Source: Adenophora triphylla var. japonica
Lineage: Eukaryota; Streptophyta; Magnoliopsida; Asterales; Campanulaceae
Direction: 5' to 3'
Assembly: GCA_022495995.1 (NCBI GenBank)
Contig: JAFEMH010000756.1
Span: 310,001-374,000 of the forward strand
Length of the DNA: 64,000 nt
This document shows, in pieces, positions 36,129-46,129 of the stretch (its first letter is position 1; the number at the start of each line of letters is the position of its first letter). The position numbers and the translations under genes were made by a program. Below the pieces are notes generated by a model. It did not search any database. It saw nothing but the letters and a program-made list of their open reading frames with translations, and was not told the origin of the DNA.

Positions 36129-36131
<3 letters not shown>
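35549..36131. repeat. Left terminal inverted repeat of the foldback element
   Basis: Terminal TAGGGCTGT, a run of CTCGA/TCGAG-type motifs (35570-35755), then a (G/C)-rich tract of GGCCAAGGC units at 35930-36090. It pairs with 45340-45914. The repeated 6-12-bp motifs make local ORFs (35887-36114) meaningless. Confidence 0.68.

Positions 36132-36184
<53 letters not shown>
36132..36184. repeat. (AT)n microsatellite
   Basis: About 26 uninterrupted AT units. Confidence 0.95.
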
Positions 36185-36189
<5 letters not shown>

Positions 36190-36199
36190 ATATTATATA

Positions 36200-36411
36200 C
36201 TCCCTCCGTCCCATACCTACGTGCACACTTTCCATTTTGGGCGTCCCAAACCTACGTGCACATTTCCTAAAATGGAAAGGAATCTTTACTATTCCCTCCA
36301 CTCATTCTCTCTCCTATTTTATTTTCACACTCACAACACTTTCAATATAATACTCTCTCCTTAATTTACGTGAAAAGTCAAACTAGGCACCTAGGTATGG
36401 GACGGAGGGAG
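36200..36411. mobile_element. Stowaway-type MITE
   Basis: A 212-bp element with termini CTCCCTCCGTCCC and GGGACGGAGGGAG, flanked by TA on both sides (36198-36199 and 36412-36413). The inverted repeat extends about 25 bp (CATACCTACGTGC versus CATACCTAGGTGC, one mismatch). Length, termini and TA target duplication are those of plant Stowaway (Tc1/mariner-related) elements. No coding sequence. It lies in the left arm of the foldback element. Confidence 0.93.
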
Positions 36412-36413
36412 TA

Positions 36414-36562
36414 TATATAAATTTATGAAATATATTTAAATTTTGTCTAATAATAATTTTTAAATTTTTATTAAGATCATTATTTTTTATTTAAATTATA
36501 ATTTATTTATTTTTGAAAACTAAATAAATCATAAATTAAAATAAAATAAAAATAGAGTTAAT
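36414..36562. repeat. AT-rich inner part of the left foldback arm
   Basis: ATAAATTTATGAAATAT and ATTAAGATCATTATTTTTT occur inverted at 45170-45245. No gene. Confidence 0.55.
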
Positions 36563-37198
36563 TCACTACTACCACACTACTATTACTACTACCACTACTA
36601 CCACCATTACTACTACTACCACCACTACAACCATCACCACCACCACCAAAACCACCACTACTACTACCATCACTAATTCACTACTACCACTACTACCCCT
36701 ACTACCACCACCACTATCACTACCCCCACCACTACTACCACCACTACTGCTATTACCACTACCACCACTACTACCACCACTACCACCATCACCACCACAA
36801 CCAAAACCACCACTACTACCATCACTAATTCACTACTACCATTACTATCACTACCCCTACTACCACCACCACTATCACTACCCCCACTACTACCACCACT
36901 ACTACTACTACTACTACCACCACTACTACCACTACTACCACCACTACCACCATCACCACCACCACCAAAACCACCACTACTACTACCATCACTAATTCAC
37001 TACTACCACTACTATCACTACCACTACTACCCCTACTACCACCACCACTATCACTACCCCCACCACTACTACCACCACTACTACTATTACTACTACCACC
37101 ACTACTACCACTACTACCACCACTACCACCATCACCACCACCACCAAAACCACCACTACTACTACCATCACTATTCACTACTACCATTACTATCACTA
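36563..37198. repeat. ACC/ACT trinucleotide microsatellite tract
   Basis: About 635 bp of CAC, TAC, CAT and AAC triplets. Four larger units of roughly 160-180 bp are visible, each with CACCACCACCAAAACC followed by CACTACTACTACCATC and then AATTCACTACTACC. The minus-strand ORF of Ser/Gly/Val runs is repetition. Confidence 0.93.
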
Positions 37199-37588
37199 CC
37201 CTAGATCATATACTCCATACCCTAAACCCTAAACCCTAGATCATATATTCCATACCCTAAACCCTAGATCATATACTCCATACCCTAAGCCCTAGATCAT
37301 ATACTCCATACCCTAAACCCTAAACCCTAGATCATATACTCCATACCCTAAACCCTAAACCCTAAACCCTAGATCATATACTCCATACCTTAAACCCTAG
37401 ATCATATACGCCATACCCTAAACCCTAGATCATATACTCCATACCCTAAATACTAGATCATATACTCCATACCCTAAACCCTGGATCATATACTCCATAC
37501 CCTAAATCCTAAACCCTGATTGCTATACCCTAAATGCTAAATCATATATTCTAAACCCTAAACCTTAAACCCTAATTGCTATACCCTA
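37199..37588. repeat. Telomere-like degenerate array, left
   Basis: CCCTAAACCCTAGATCATATACTCCATA-type units (each motif quoted in part; unit 28-42 bp), built from the plant telomere word CCCTAAA plus ATCATATACTCCATA. It is interstitial and degenerate, not a chromosome end. Confidence 0.85.
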
Positions 37589-37589
37589 G

Positions 37590-37835
37590 CCGATGACCTA
37601 GTGGTCAAGCGACATCATGGCTTTGTATGGACTGGAAGGTCCTAAGTTCGAATCCTTGCGAGGACAGGATTTATAATAATCCCTTAAATGGGTAATTTTG
37701 TCGATGACCTGGTGGTCAAGCGGCATCATGGCTTTATATGGACCGGAAGGTCCTAGGTTCTAATCCTTGCGAGGACTGGATTTATAATAATCCCTTAAAT
37801 GGGTAAAAAAAATTTAAGATCCCTTAAATGGGTAA
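37590..37835 (+). mobile_element. Two tandem tRNA-derived SINE-like units
   Basis: Two units of about 110 bp (37590-37694 and 37701-37835). Each has a box-A-like GATGACCTAGTGGTCAAGCG or its variant, then about 50 bp later a box-B-like AGTTCGAATCC (mutated to GGTTCTAATCC in the second), and ends in CCCTTAAATGGGTAA. The box pattern fits an RNA polymerase III promoter of a tRNA-derived SINE. It is not a functional tRNA gene: no acceptor stem closes it. A family name cannot be given. Confidence 0.55.
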
Positions 37836-38088
37836 ATTTTAAAAATTTTAGGAGGGTTTTTGAGAGAATTTTCGTCTGCCTGACTGCGATGATCATAGCT
37901 CCTTCTCCAGGAATTTTTTTCTCATTCCAACCGTTGAAATTAAGCGCCTAGGTGTTGCGAACAATCCCTGAAAGTTTGAGCTCGATCCAACGATTAACGA
38001 ATCGGGAAATTGAGTTTTTCTGGGGCTGGTCGGAGCAGATTTTGGTGGATTAGCAGGTTTTGGTCATCTCTTTGGCCTGTTTTTTGCC

Positions 38089-39993
38089 ATGTCGACTGTG
38101 CATGGTGGTGGAGAACCTCCCACAGGTGGTGGGAAGGATAGGAGAGCTGGTGGGGATGGAGCTTCACGTCCGTCTTCATCGATTTCTACACCAAACCCTA
38201 ATGGGAGAGGTGCTTCTTTTTCTTATTCAGATGCGGTTAAGGGTGACAAAGGGGTAGATGGTATTCCGATCAACCCTTTTGAGGGTTTGAAAGCTCCACC
38301 AAGACCAAATGCTTGTATAGGGGGTTCGCATACATTGCTCTTGACTGATAGGGAAATTGATGCAGCTGCACAATGCTTGAAATATGCTATGGTTCTCAAA
38401 TTTTCTGCTGGTCGTCCACAACTGAAGGTAATTTTCGATCATATTCATCAGAACTGGTGCTTGAAAAAGTGTTTCAACGTAGGATTATTAGATCCTAGAC
38501 ATGTTTTGGTTTATTTGACGAATGAGGAGGATTTTTTTAAGGCTTTAGCAACGAATTCGAATGTGATTGCGAACTGTAACTTTCGGTCTTTTCGGTGGTC
38601 TTCAGAGATAGATTATACTATTGATAGCCCGATTGTTGCAGCTTGGGTTCGGTTACCAAATCTCCCGCTTCATTGGTATGCTTATTTGGAGAATATTGGT
38701 AATCTTTTTGGGGATTACGTTAGAGCAGATGAACGGACGGTTGGGTTTACACACTTTGGTTTTGCGAGAATCAATGTTGAGGTGGATGCATCCAAACCAT
38801 TGCCCGATCATGTTTTTCTTGGTACCACTAAGGAGAATTCTTTTAAACAGTCTATTGAATTTGAAGGCAATCTTGCCTATTGTGATGGATGTGGCCTTTT
38901 AGGCCATGTCAAGGGAGACTGTCGTAAGGGTCGTATGAAGCCAAGGGGTGATGTTCGGGGAGCTCGTCCTTCTACTCGACCTAATGGAGATGATGGTGAT
39001 GGGGGTGATGGGGGTCCAAAACCACCAAAGCCAAAAGCACCTACTAGAGAATGGCAAGTAGTAAACAGAAAAGGCAATAATAAGGGGACTAATAAGGTAG
39101 ATAACCCTCAGCAAGGGGAAGGGCAGACCATTGAGAAGGGAAAGGGTTTAGTGGAGACTTTTGATGGTGTGGGGTCTTCTCGCATTGAAAAGTTACAGTA
39201 TGGGGCTGTTAAGATTTTGGGCAATAATGCCAAGATGGGTAATAACGGGGATAAGAGTGAAGGCAAGGATGGAGTTGGTCCTTCAAATGTTCCAGTGGTT
39301 GTTATTTCACCAGATCAAGATAAGCAGGAAAGGGAGGCGCTCGCAAAGGCTGTGCAGATGTCCAAAGAAAATGATGGTATGGTGCACATCTCGAATCCTT
39401 TTAATGTATTAGTGGATAGCGACGGTGTAGAGGAGGAGGTTGATGAGGAGATTGATATGGATAATGTTGGGGATAAATCTAGTAATCCTACATCAGATGA
39501 TCATATTTCTGGGGTTAAAGTTGGGGATAAGGAGGTTGTTATTCGGAGGGCAGAAGAAGAAGCTAATCAGAGGGTTGTTGGTGAGCAACCTATTTGTCAG
39601 TTGAATAAAGCACCATCCTTTGTTTCAAGACCTTTATCTTCAGAAAAAAGGACACCGGAGCCTATTTCTGTCAGTTCTGAACGAAGGGATCTTGATCTTG
39701 CTACTGATGCCGATGTTAATGGGTCTGTTTCTCATGTTTCGGATTCTTTGGTGAATACAGAGAGAACAATATCTGTTGAGACTGTGGAGAAGGTGGAGAC
39801 GGGTTCAGATACTACTGCAGGATCTTCTGAGTCTTCTTACCTGGAAGGGGAAACGGTTTTTTCTCCATCTGGAACTTCGAGGAAAAGGGGGAAGAACAAA
39901 AAAGGAAAAAAGGGTAATAGGAAAGCTGTTGAAGAATCTGACCGAGTGCTTCGCAGCATGGCCAAAGGTGATGACTCCAATTCTAATAATTAA
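38089..39993 (+). CDS. LINE ORF1 protein (DUF4283-like, CCHC zinc knuckle)
   Basis: 634 residues, open throughout, starting at an ATG in good context. In plant L1 elements this protein binds the element RNA. Residues about 75-250 resemble the DUF4283 nucleic-acid-associated domain that accompanies plant LINE and retroelement ORFs. A zinc knuckle follows at C265-x2-C268-x4-H273-x4-C278. After it comes a Gly/Asp/Pro-rich linker, a long acidic, low-complexity middle and a Lys/Arg-rich tail (KRGKNKKGKKGNRK). ORF2 starts three bases after the stop. The intact reading frame contrasts with the broken ORF2. The domain name is from pattern recognition and was not searched. Confidence 0.82.
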   Translation: MSTVHGGGEPPTGGGKDRRAGGDGASRPSSSISTPNPNGRGASFSYSDAVKGDKGVDGIPINPFEGLKAPPRPNACIGGSHTLLLTDREIDAAAQCLKYAMVLKFSAGRPQLKVIFDHIHQNWCLKKCFNVGLLDPRHVLVYLTNEEDFFKALATNSNVIANCNFRSFRWSSEIDYTIDSPIVAAWVRLPNLPLHWYAYLENIGNLFGDYVRADERTVGFTHFGFARINVEVDASKPLPDHVFLGTTKENSFKQSIEFEGNLAYCDGCGLLGHVKGDCRKGRMKPRGDVRGARPSTRPNGDDGDGGDGGPKPPKPKAPTREWQVVNRKGNNKGTNKVDNPQQGEGQTIEKGKGLVETFDGVGSSRIEKLQYGAVKILGNNAKMGNNGDKSEGKDGVGPSNVPVVVISPDQDKQEREALAKAVQMSKENDGMVHISNPFNVLVDSDGVEEEVDEEIDMDNVGDKSSNPTSDDHISGVKVGDKEVVIRRAEEEANQRVVGEQPICQLNKAPSFVSRPLSSEKRTPEPISVSSERRDLDLATDADVNGSVSHVSDSLVNTERTISVETVEKVETGSDTTAGSSESSYLEGETVFSPSGTSRKRGKNKKGKKGNRKAVEESDRVLRSMAKGDDSNSNN

Positions 39994-39995
39994 TT

Positions 39996-42900
39996 ATGTC
40001 TGTTCTTATATGGAATGTAAGAGGGGTGGGTAAAGCAGGTTCCATGGATTCTCTCAATATGTTGGTTAGGCATCATCGTCCTTGGTGTTTGGTGATTTTA
40101 GAGCCTAAAATCTCTTTTTCTAGGCTCACTAAAATTGCTAAAGATTTGGGTTTTCAACATTCTTTGCATGGAAATCCTAGTAATAGGCATATCTGGGTTT
40201 TATGGAGGACGGGTTTTGATATTACTGCAGTGTCGATTTCGAAACAGCATATTACTGTCAGGATTTCGGTTAATGGTGATAATTATGGTTTATTTACTTT
40301 TGTGTATGCCTCCTGTGACCGTATGGAGAGAAGGTTCTTATGGGATGAATTGGTGCAGCTGTCTTCGCAGTTTTCTGAATCGTGGTTGGTGGGGGGTGAT
40401 TTTAATATCATTGCCGACCCTACAGAAAAGCTTGGCGGTAACTGATGGGATTTTTTGGGCATTGATGATTTCTGTAATTTTATGGTTTCCGCTGGTGTTT
40501 CTGATGCGGGTTATGAAGGGAGTATTTTCACCTGGTGTAATAATTTTCCGGTTCATTCTAGAATATGGCAAAGGTTGGATAGGATTTTGTTGAATGGGGC
40601 TTTTTCTGCGAAGCATGGCAGTGTCAAAGTTATTCATTTGCCAAGAGAGAAATCAGATCATGCCCCTTTGTTGGTTAGGATGTGTGCAGTTTCTAAGCCC
40701 AAGTGTCCCTTTATATTTCAAAAGATGTGGAAGGATCATCCTGCTTTTGAAGGTTTTGTTCGAGATATTTGGGGCAGAAATTGCTATGGGACTCCACTGT
40801 TTCGTTTGCATAGAAAGCTTCAGGATTTGCGAACTGAATTAAGGAAGTGGAATTGGGAGGTTTTTGGCAATATTTACAGAAAAATTGATTTTCTGCAGGA
40901 TGAGATTACTCATCTAGATTTTTCTCTTTAGACCGGTGGGGATGATTCTGTTGCTGCTGATTTGAAGCAGAAGTCTGATGAGTTGGCTAAGGTTCGCAGA
41001 TGGGAGGTAGAGATGAAGCGGCAACAGTCTAGACAGTTGTGGATTCAGGAGGGGGATTGTAATTCTACTTTTTTTATGCATCTATTAAGGAGCGAAGGAG
41101 GCAAAATTCCCTGAAGTTACAGCTGGCAGATGGCTCTTGGTGTGATAATGAGGCGGTCCTTGGGTAGTTGGGTGCAACTCATTTTGAGTCTATCTTTTCT
41201 TCCGGTCTGCATGAGTTGGATGAGAGGCTCTTTCAGAATGTTGAGACAGGAGTTACTGCAGATGATAATATTATGCTCACAGCTGTTTCGGAAGAGCAGG
41301 AAATTTGGGAAGCGATCAAATCCCTTAATGCAGACAGTGCGCCGGGTGTTGATGGGTTTACAGGTCATTTCTTTCGAGGTTGTTGGCCTATTATTAAGTA
41401 TGATGTTATCTCTGCGGTGAGATCTGTTTATTTTGGTGAAGCTTTGCCTAGAGGGTTCTCTTCGAATGTCTTGGTGCTTTTACCTAAAGTCAATAGGCCG
41501 ATTGGGTTTTCGGATCTGCGCCCAATTAGTCTATCTATTTTTATGAATAAAGTCATTTCGAAGATCCTTACTTTGCGTCTAGCTGGAATTCTTCCTCGTA
41601 TTATCTCTCCTGAACAGACTGGTTTTATTAAAGGGAGAGGAATACAGGAAAATATTGCGCTTGCTCATGAGATGGTTCATCGCATTGATCAAAAGGTGGT
41701 GGGTGGCAATGTTTTATTTAAATTGGACATGTCGAAGGCTTATGATCGCATGGAGTGGGATTTTTTGTTTCGCGCTATGGCTGCGTTGGGTTTCAGTGCT
41801 CCATGTATTCATCTGATTGGGAGATTGGTAAGGGGTAATTGGTACTCTGTTCGCATGGGTGGAGTTTCCCATGGGTTTTTTGCATCGTCTAGAGGGGTTA
41901 AACAGGGTGATCCTCTTTCTCCTTTACTTTTCATTATTGCCCAAGAAATTCTGTCTCGAGCTTTACACTCTACAATCCAGGAGAACGCTTTCTTGCCCTA
42001 TGAGCATGGTAGAGGAGATGTACATCTTTCTCATTTATTATATGCAGATGATATGCTCCTATTTTGCAACGGAAGGAGAAACTCTATTGAGGGGCTTCGA
42101 AGGGTGTTAACTATGTATGAGAGGGCCTCAGGTCAGTTAATTAACTTGCAGAAAAGTGGGTTTTATGTGAGTTCTAAACGTCGGCCTTTTGAAATTGAGA
42201 ATATTCGTCGTTGGTCGGGCTGTTCTCATGAAGAATTTCCTCTCAAATATTTGGGGATCCCTTTGTTTAAGGGACGGATACAGAGGCTTCATTTTGCAGA
42301 TTTGGAAAGGAAGTTATTGAGAAGGGTGGATGGGTGGAAGTCGCACTTGCTTTCATTTGGGGCTAAGGTGACTCTCATCAAGTCTGTTCTTTCTAGCATT
42401 CCCATTTATTCTCTTGGGGTTCTCAAGGTCCCTCATAGTGTGCTTCGCAAGCTAGAAAGCATCATGTCTAATTTTCTATGGAGCAATGGGGGCGAGAAAA
42501 GGGCTCATTGGGTTTCTTGGGACAAGGCGTGCCGTCCTTTGAAGGAAGGTGGTTTGGGCATTCGACATCTGGAGGATATGAACAAGACGATGTTGGCTAA
42601 GTTGGCTTGGGTTGCGACTCGAGGTAACTCTTTAGGGTCACAGTTCATTCGTAGTAAATATAATTGTCGCTTTGCTATTTCTAGTTCTCATGTATGGCAA
42701 GCGGCTTCTGCTTTTATTCCTCATCTTGAGGAATGTAGTCGTTGGGTGATTGGTAGGGGGGATGTTAAATTCTGGGTCGATAATTGGTGTGGGACAATTC
42801 TTGGTGGTCCTAAGCCTGTGGATCATATGTTATCTGTTCGAGATGGTCTCATGGTGGTGGGTGACATGCTTCAGCTTGCTCCTGCTGAATTTCATGATAG

Positions 42901-44066
42901 TATTCGTAGGGTTCACATTGATGAGAGTCAAGATGATAAAATGGTTTTCACTCTGACAAAGGCAGGTGTTTTTGAAACTTCTGCTTGGTGGGATCATTAT
43001 AGGGTTCGGAATCCTTTGGTGGATTGGGGAGGAAAGGTTTGGCACCCCAATATCCCTACGAAGGTTAGTGGATTTTGGTGGCGTGTCATGCATGATGCGT
43101 TGCCGGTGGATGCCAAATTGGAGTCGCGTGGTTTTTATGGTCCTTATCGGTGTGTTTGCTGTCCGAGTGGTGGTAGTATTGAGACTTTATCTCACCTTCT
43201 TTTACACTCTGAGATGGCACAATATTTATGGAGGCATTGGTCTTCTTTATTTGGTTTCCCTTACCAATTTACAGATATTCATGCTTTATGGGATATTTGG
43301 TGTCGAGGGCAATCAAAGAGAACACAGGTGGGATTGGTTCGCATGGGCATTATGCTTTTCTCTTGTTGGCATTTATGGAAGTCTAGATGCAAAATGGTTT
43401 TCGAAAATGTTTCTATGAATGGTCCGATGATTTTAGCAGCTGTAAAGCATTCTCTGAGGGAGATGTGTTCTTTCTTGGTTCCTAAACGGGCGCCTTCTAT
43501 AGAGGATTGTTCAATTCTGGGAAGGATTGGTCTTAAAGTTGCATCCCATAAGATTCGTAAGCTCAAATTCTTGAGATGGGAGCCTTCTATTTCTCATGAT
43601 TATACTCTTAATACGGATGGATCATCTATGAACGGTGTGTGTACAGGCGGTGGTATTATTTGGGATGCAAGGGGTGCTTTTTTTGGGGCTTTCAAGACAC
43701 TATGGCATGGGAACAAACATGCAAGCAGAGATTTTTGCTCTTAGAGACGGATTAAAGTTGTGTAGGGATCGAGGTCTTCTTTCGGTGTTGGTTATGTCGG
43801 ATTCTCTAGTAGCTGTGAGTATAGTGCAAGGAAAATTTCAAATTCCTTGGCATTATACTTATGAGCTTAATGAGTGCATTTATATGGCTAGAGGGTTTGG
43901 CATACATCATGTGTTAAGGGAGGCAAATGGGGTTGCGGACAGACTTGCAGCTGAAGCTCATATTCACCGCGAACAACGGGTGTATTCTTCGGTTCGAGAT
44001 CTTCCTAGGGATGTTCTTAATGCTCTTCGCTTCGATGAAAGTGGTTGTTATGCGATTCGGGGATGA
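39996..44066 (+). pseudogene. LINE ORF2 (endonuclease, reverse transcriptase, RNase H), broken
   Basis: The enzyme of target-primed reverse transcription. Endonuclease: WNVRGVG at the start, GGDFNII near 40392, SDHAPLL near 40657. Reverse transcriptase: 41168-43700, with PISLSIFMNKVISKIL and the catalytic YADD at 42041-42052. A C-terminal zinc-binding-like segment follows, then RNase H with NTDGSSMNG, AEIFALRDGL, MSDSLVAV and ANGVADRLA, giving the D-E-D-D set. Breaks: in-frame TGA at 40443, TAG at 40929, a frameshift near 41075, TAG at 41165, and a frameshift near 43730 that splits RNase H. It therefore cannot make one functional protein. Confidence 0.88.
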
Positions 44067-44550
44067 TATTTGGGTGTTTATGTGGCTCGGCGTTGATATG
44101 GGTCAATATGAGGTTGATAAGGCTTTTATTCAGCTGAATTTTCACTTTTTAGACTGCTGGTGGAATTTTCTGATGTGCATGGCCGTGTTCTTAGCCTTGC
44201 ACGCCCGTGCGCTGGGCCTGGGTTCTTGGGCGATCACCCAAATGGATTGTGCGGACGCCCTTGCGCCTCGGCCAGTCTTGCGCGGTCACCCTAAGGGTTT
44301 GTGCGGCCGCCCTTGTGCCACGGCCTACTTATGCGGCCGCCCTTGGTCTTGTGTGGCCGCCTTGGTCTCATCTGATGGGTTGGAGCGGAAGTGTGGGCTT
44401 TGGGCTGATGCATGGGTTGGTTTGGTGGGGTTTTGGTCATGGGCTTTGGTATTTTGTATTGTGGTTTTAGATTTGGGTCATATTCCCACTCATCGATGTG
44501 ATTTTATTATTTATCATTAATAAAATTGCCAGGTGTCGTCCTGGTTCTCT
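44067..44550 (+). other. LINE 3' untranslated region
   Basis: Non-coding, with a GC-rich patch at 44190-44360 where GCGGCCGCCCTTG-like words recur, then AATAAA and the A tail. Confidence 0.6.
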
Positions 44551-44566
44551 AAAAAAAAAATTACTG

Positions 44567-44875
44567 TACCCTAAACCCTAATTGATGTACCTTAACCCCT
44601 AAATGTTATACCCTAAACCCTAAATGCTAAATCATATATTCCATACCCTAAACCCTAATTGCTATGCCCTAAACCCTAAATGCTATACCCTAAACCCTAA
44701 ATGCTAAATCATATATTCCATACCCAAAACCCAAAACCCTAATGGCTATACCTTAAACCCTAATTACTATATCCTAAATCCTAAATCATATATTCCATAC
44801 TTATAAACCCTAAACCCTAATTGCTATACCCTAAACCCTAACTCCTAAATCATATATTCCATACCTTAAACCCTA
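44567..44875. repeat. Telomere-like degenerate array, right
   Basis: ACCCTAAACCCTAAATGCTAAATCATATATTCCAT-type units (quoted in parts: CCCTAAACCC, AAATGCTAAATCATATATTCC). It is related to, but not the same as, the left array, which has CATATACTCC. Both flank the SINE and LINE. Confidence 0.82.
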
Positions 44876-45065
44876 AATCTACATTGAAGATTTAGGGTTT
44901 AGGTTATAGGATATATATGACATTTTAGTATATGATTTAGCATTTAGGGTATGGAATATTTGATTTAGGATATGTGATATATGAGTTAAATCATTTACTA
45001 AAATGTCATATATATATATATCCTAAACCCTAAATCCTAAATCTTAAATGTAGATTTAGGGTTTA
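44866..45065. repeat. Large inverted repeat in the telomere-like region
   Basis: The left arm, about 44866-44945 (ACCCTAAATCTACATT, GGATATATATGACATTTTAG), and the right arm, about 44994-45065 (CTAAAATGTCATATATATA, AATGTAGATTTAGGGT), are reverse complements with small gaps, around a 50-bp centre. The arms read CCCTAAA on one side and TTTAGGG on the other, so the telomere word changes orientation here. Confidence 0.75.
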
Positions 45066-45914
45066 TATGATATTTTAACAAAATTATCTTAATATTTATT
45101 TTGGAAAGGAGAGTATAATAATTTTAAATTAGTAACAAAATATTTATTTTGGATAGGAGGGTATATCAATTTTAAATTAGATATTTTGATCAATAATTTA
45201 AATAAAAAATAATGATCTTAATAATTATATTTCATAAATTTATATATATATCAAAAATAAATAATATTTTTATACAAAATAAAAAATATAATACTTAAGA
45301 TGCTATTTATTTGTCAAAAAAAATAATTAGAAATTGGCCTTGCCTTGGCCTTGGCTCGGCCGTGGCCTTGCCTTGGCTGGCCGTGGCCTTGCCTTGGCTC
45401 GGCCTTGGCCTTGGCCGTGGGCCTTGCAACCTATATCCCACATCGAAATGAAAGTAGAAGTAAATGAGGCGCCGGCCGTGGCCTTGGCCTGGCTCGGCCT
45501 TGGCCGGCCCTTGCCTTGGGCGAGCCTTGCAAGAAATGAAGCAAAGCAAATATCCCACATTGAAAACAAACCAAACTAGACAAGGCGGTAGGCTATATAT
45601 GCTGAAGCTGGGCTGGGCATGGGGTAAGATTCCTTCGGCCTTGGCCGGCCATCGACTTGGCCTTGGCTTGTTTTGACCAATCCAAATATTTGTTTCCAGT
45701 AAGACTCGAACTCGGGTTGTTAAAGCTCGAAATCGAGATCGACTCAGGAAGCTCGCGATTAGCTCGCGAACAACTTGAACTCAATCGAGATCGAGTTCGA
45801 ACCACCGATTGAGCTCGATGTCGAACTCGAGAAAAACTCGAACTCGATAATATTATTACGAGTTCGAGTTTGAACACATAAAACTCGTTCGAACTCGGCT
45901 CGTTTACAGCCCTA
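45066..45914. repeat. Right terminal inverted repeat of the foldback element
   Basis: AT-rich part 45066-45310, GCCTTGGCC-rich part 45340-45550 with TATCCCACAT, single-copy part to about 45690, then TCGAG-rich sequence to the terminus CAGCCCTA at 45907-45914. Arm lengths differ from the left side because of the MITE and repeat-length changes. Confidence 0.68.
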
Positions 45915-45922
45915 TCCCTACA

Positions 45923-46129
45923 GATGACCAGCGATTCCTTCAAACTGGGGCTTCACCAAGTCATTTCTTCAGACTGGGGCTTTGCCACACGAAGAGAGCT
46001 TTTTCATTCCAAGGGTTTACTTTGAGTTCCGATTTCTGGGGCTTGTCAAAAGCATCGTTCGGCATTTTGGTTTTAATCAGAATTGGGGCTTCTCAGATAC
46101 AACTTCGACATATCAGAATCTGAAACCTC
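45923..46129 (+). other. RE2 3' region, right part
   Basis: Three to four repeats of ACTGGGGCTT or ATTGGGGCTT, spaced about 35-75 bp, continuing those left of the foldback element at 35500. No gene. Confidence 0.5.

Larger units (their letters stand above)
37836..44560 (+). mobile_element. L1-type LINE, near full length but degenerate
   Basis: 5' untranslated region (37836-38088), ORF1 (38089-39993), ORF2 in pieces (39996-44066), 3' untranslated region with AATAAA at 44518-44523 and an A10 tail at 44551-44560. It lies between the two telomere-like arrays of the foldback element. I could not find a target-site duplication beside it. The domain order (CCHC ORF1, then endonuclease, reverse transcriptase, RNase H) is that of plant L1-clade LINEs. 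Confidence 0.88.
35549..45914. mobile_element. 10.4 kb hAT-like foldback element carrying nested repeats
   Basis: The left end TAGGGCTGTTACACGAACCG and the right end, read inward, TAGGGCTGTAAACGAGCCG are inverted, and 8-bp target duplications flank them. Inverted similarity continues inward: CTCGA-rich subterminal sequence (35575-35760 and 45710-45905), a GGCCAAGGCC-rich tract next to the motif ATGTGGGATA (35905-36090 and 45340-45550), and AT-rich sequence with ATTAAGATCATTATTTTTT (36412-36530 and 45170-45280). The arms are therefore about 0.9 kb. No transposase was recognised. The core holds a trinucleotide tract, telomere-like arrays, SINE-like units and a LINE. Confidence 0.7.
13051..46129 (+). 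mobile_element. RE2: gag-only Tat/Ogre-like LTR retrotransposon, split by RE1, RE3 and a hAT-like element
   Basis: The pieces are: LTR remainder 13051-14509, primer-binding site 14512, leader with a giant tandem array, gag 19380-20438 continuing at 33483, 3' region 33863-35548 and probably 45923-46129. RE1 interrupts its LTR, RE3 interrupts gag, and the foldback element interrupts the 3' region. As in RE1, gag passes directly into the post-integrase region (GGGCTACCTATCCTCGAG near 33930), so pol is absent by design and not through the insertions. No right LTR was found in the window, so the right boundary is uncertain. Confidence 0.72.

Noticed and set aside
36825..37196. Ser/Gly/Val-rich ORF
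   Set aside because: Reverse translation of the ACC/ACT microsatellite.
37199..37588. Chromosome end or true telomere
   Set aside because: The CCCTAAA words are interrupted by ATCATATACTCCATA units, are internal, and are bounded by a transposable element.
37590..37700. tRNA gene
   Set aside because: Box A/B-like words are present but no cloverleaf or acceptor stem closes, and it is duplicated in SINE style.
41168..43744. Intact reverse transcriptase gene
   Set aside because: The catalytic core is open, but it is an internal piece of LINE ORF2: the upstream endonuclease is cut off by stops and a frameshift, and RNase H is out of frame.
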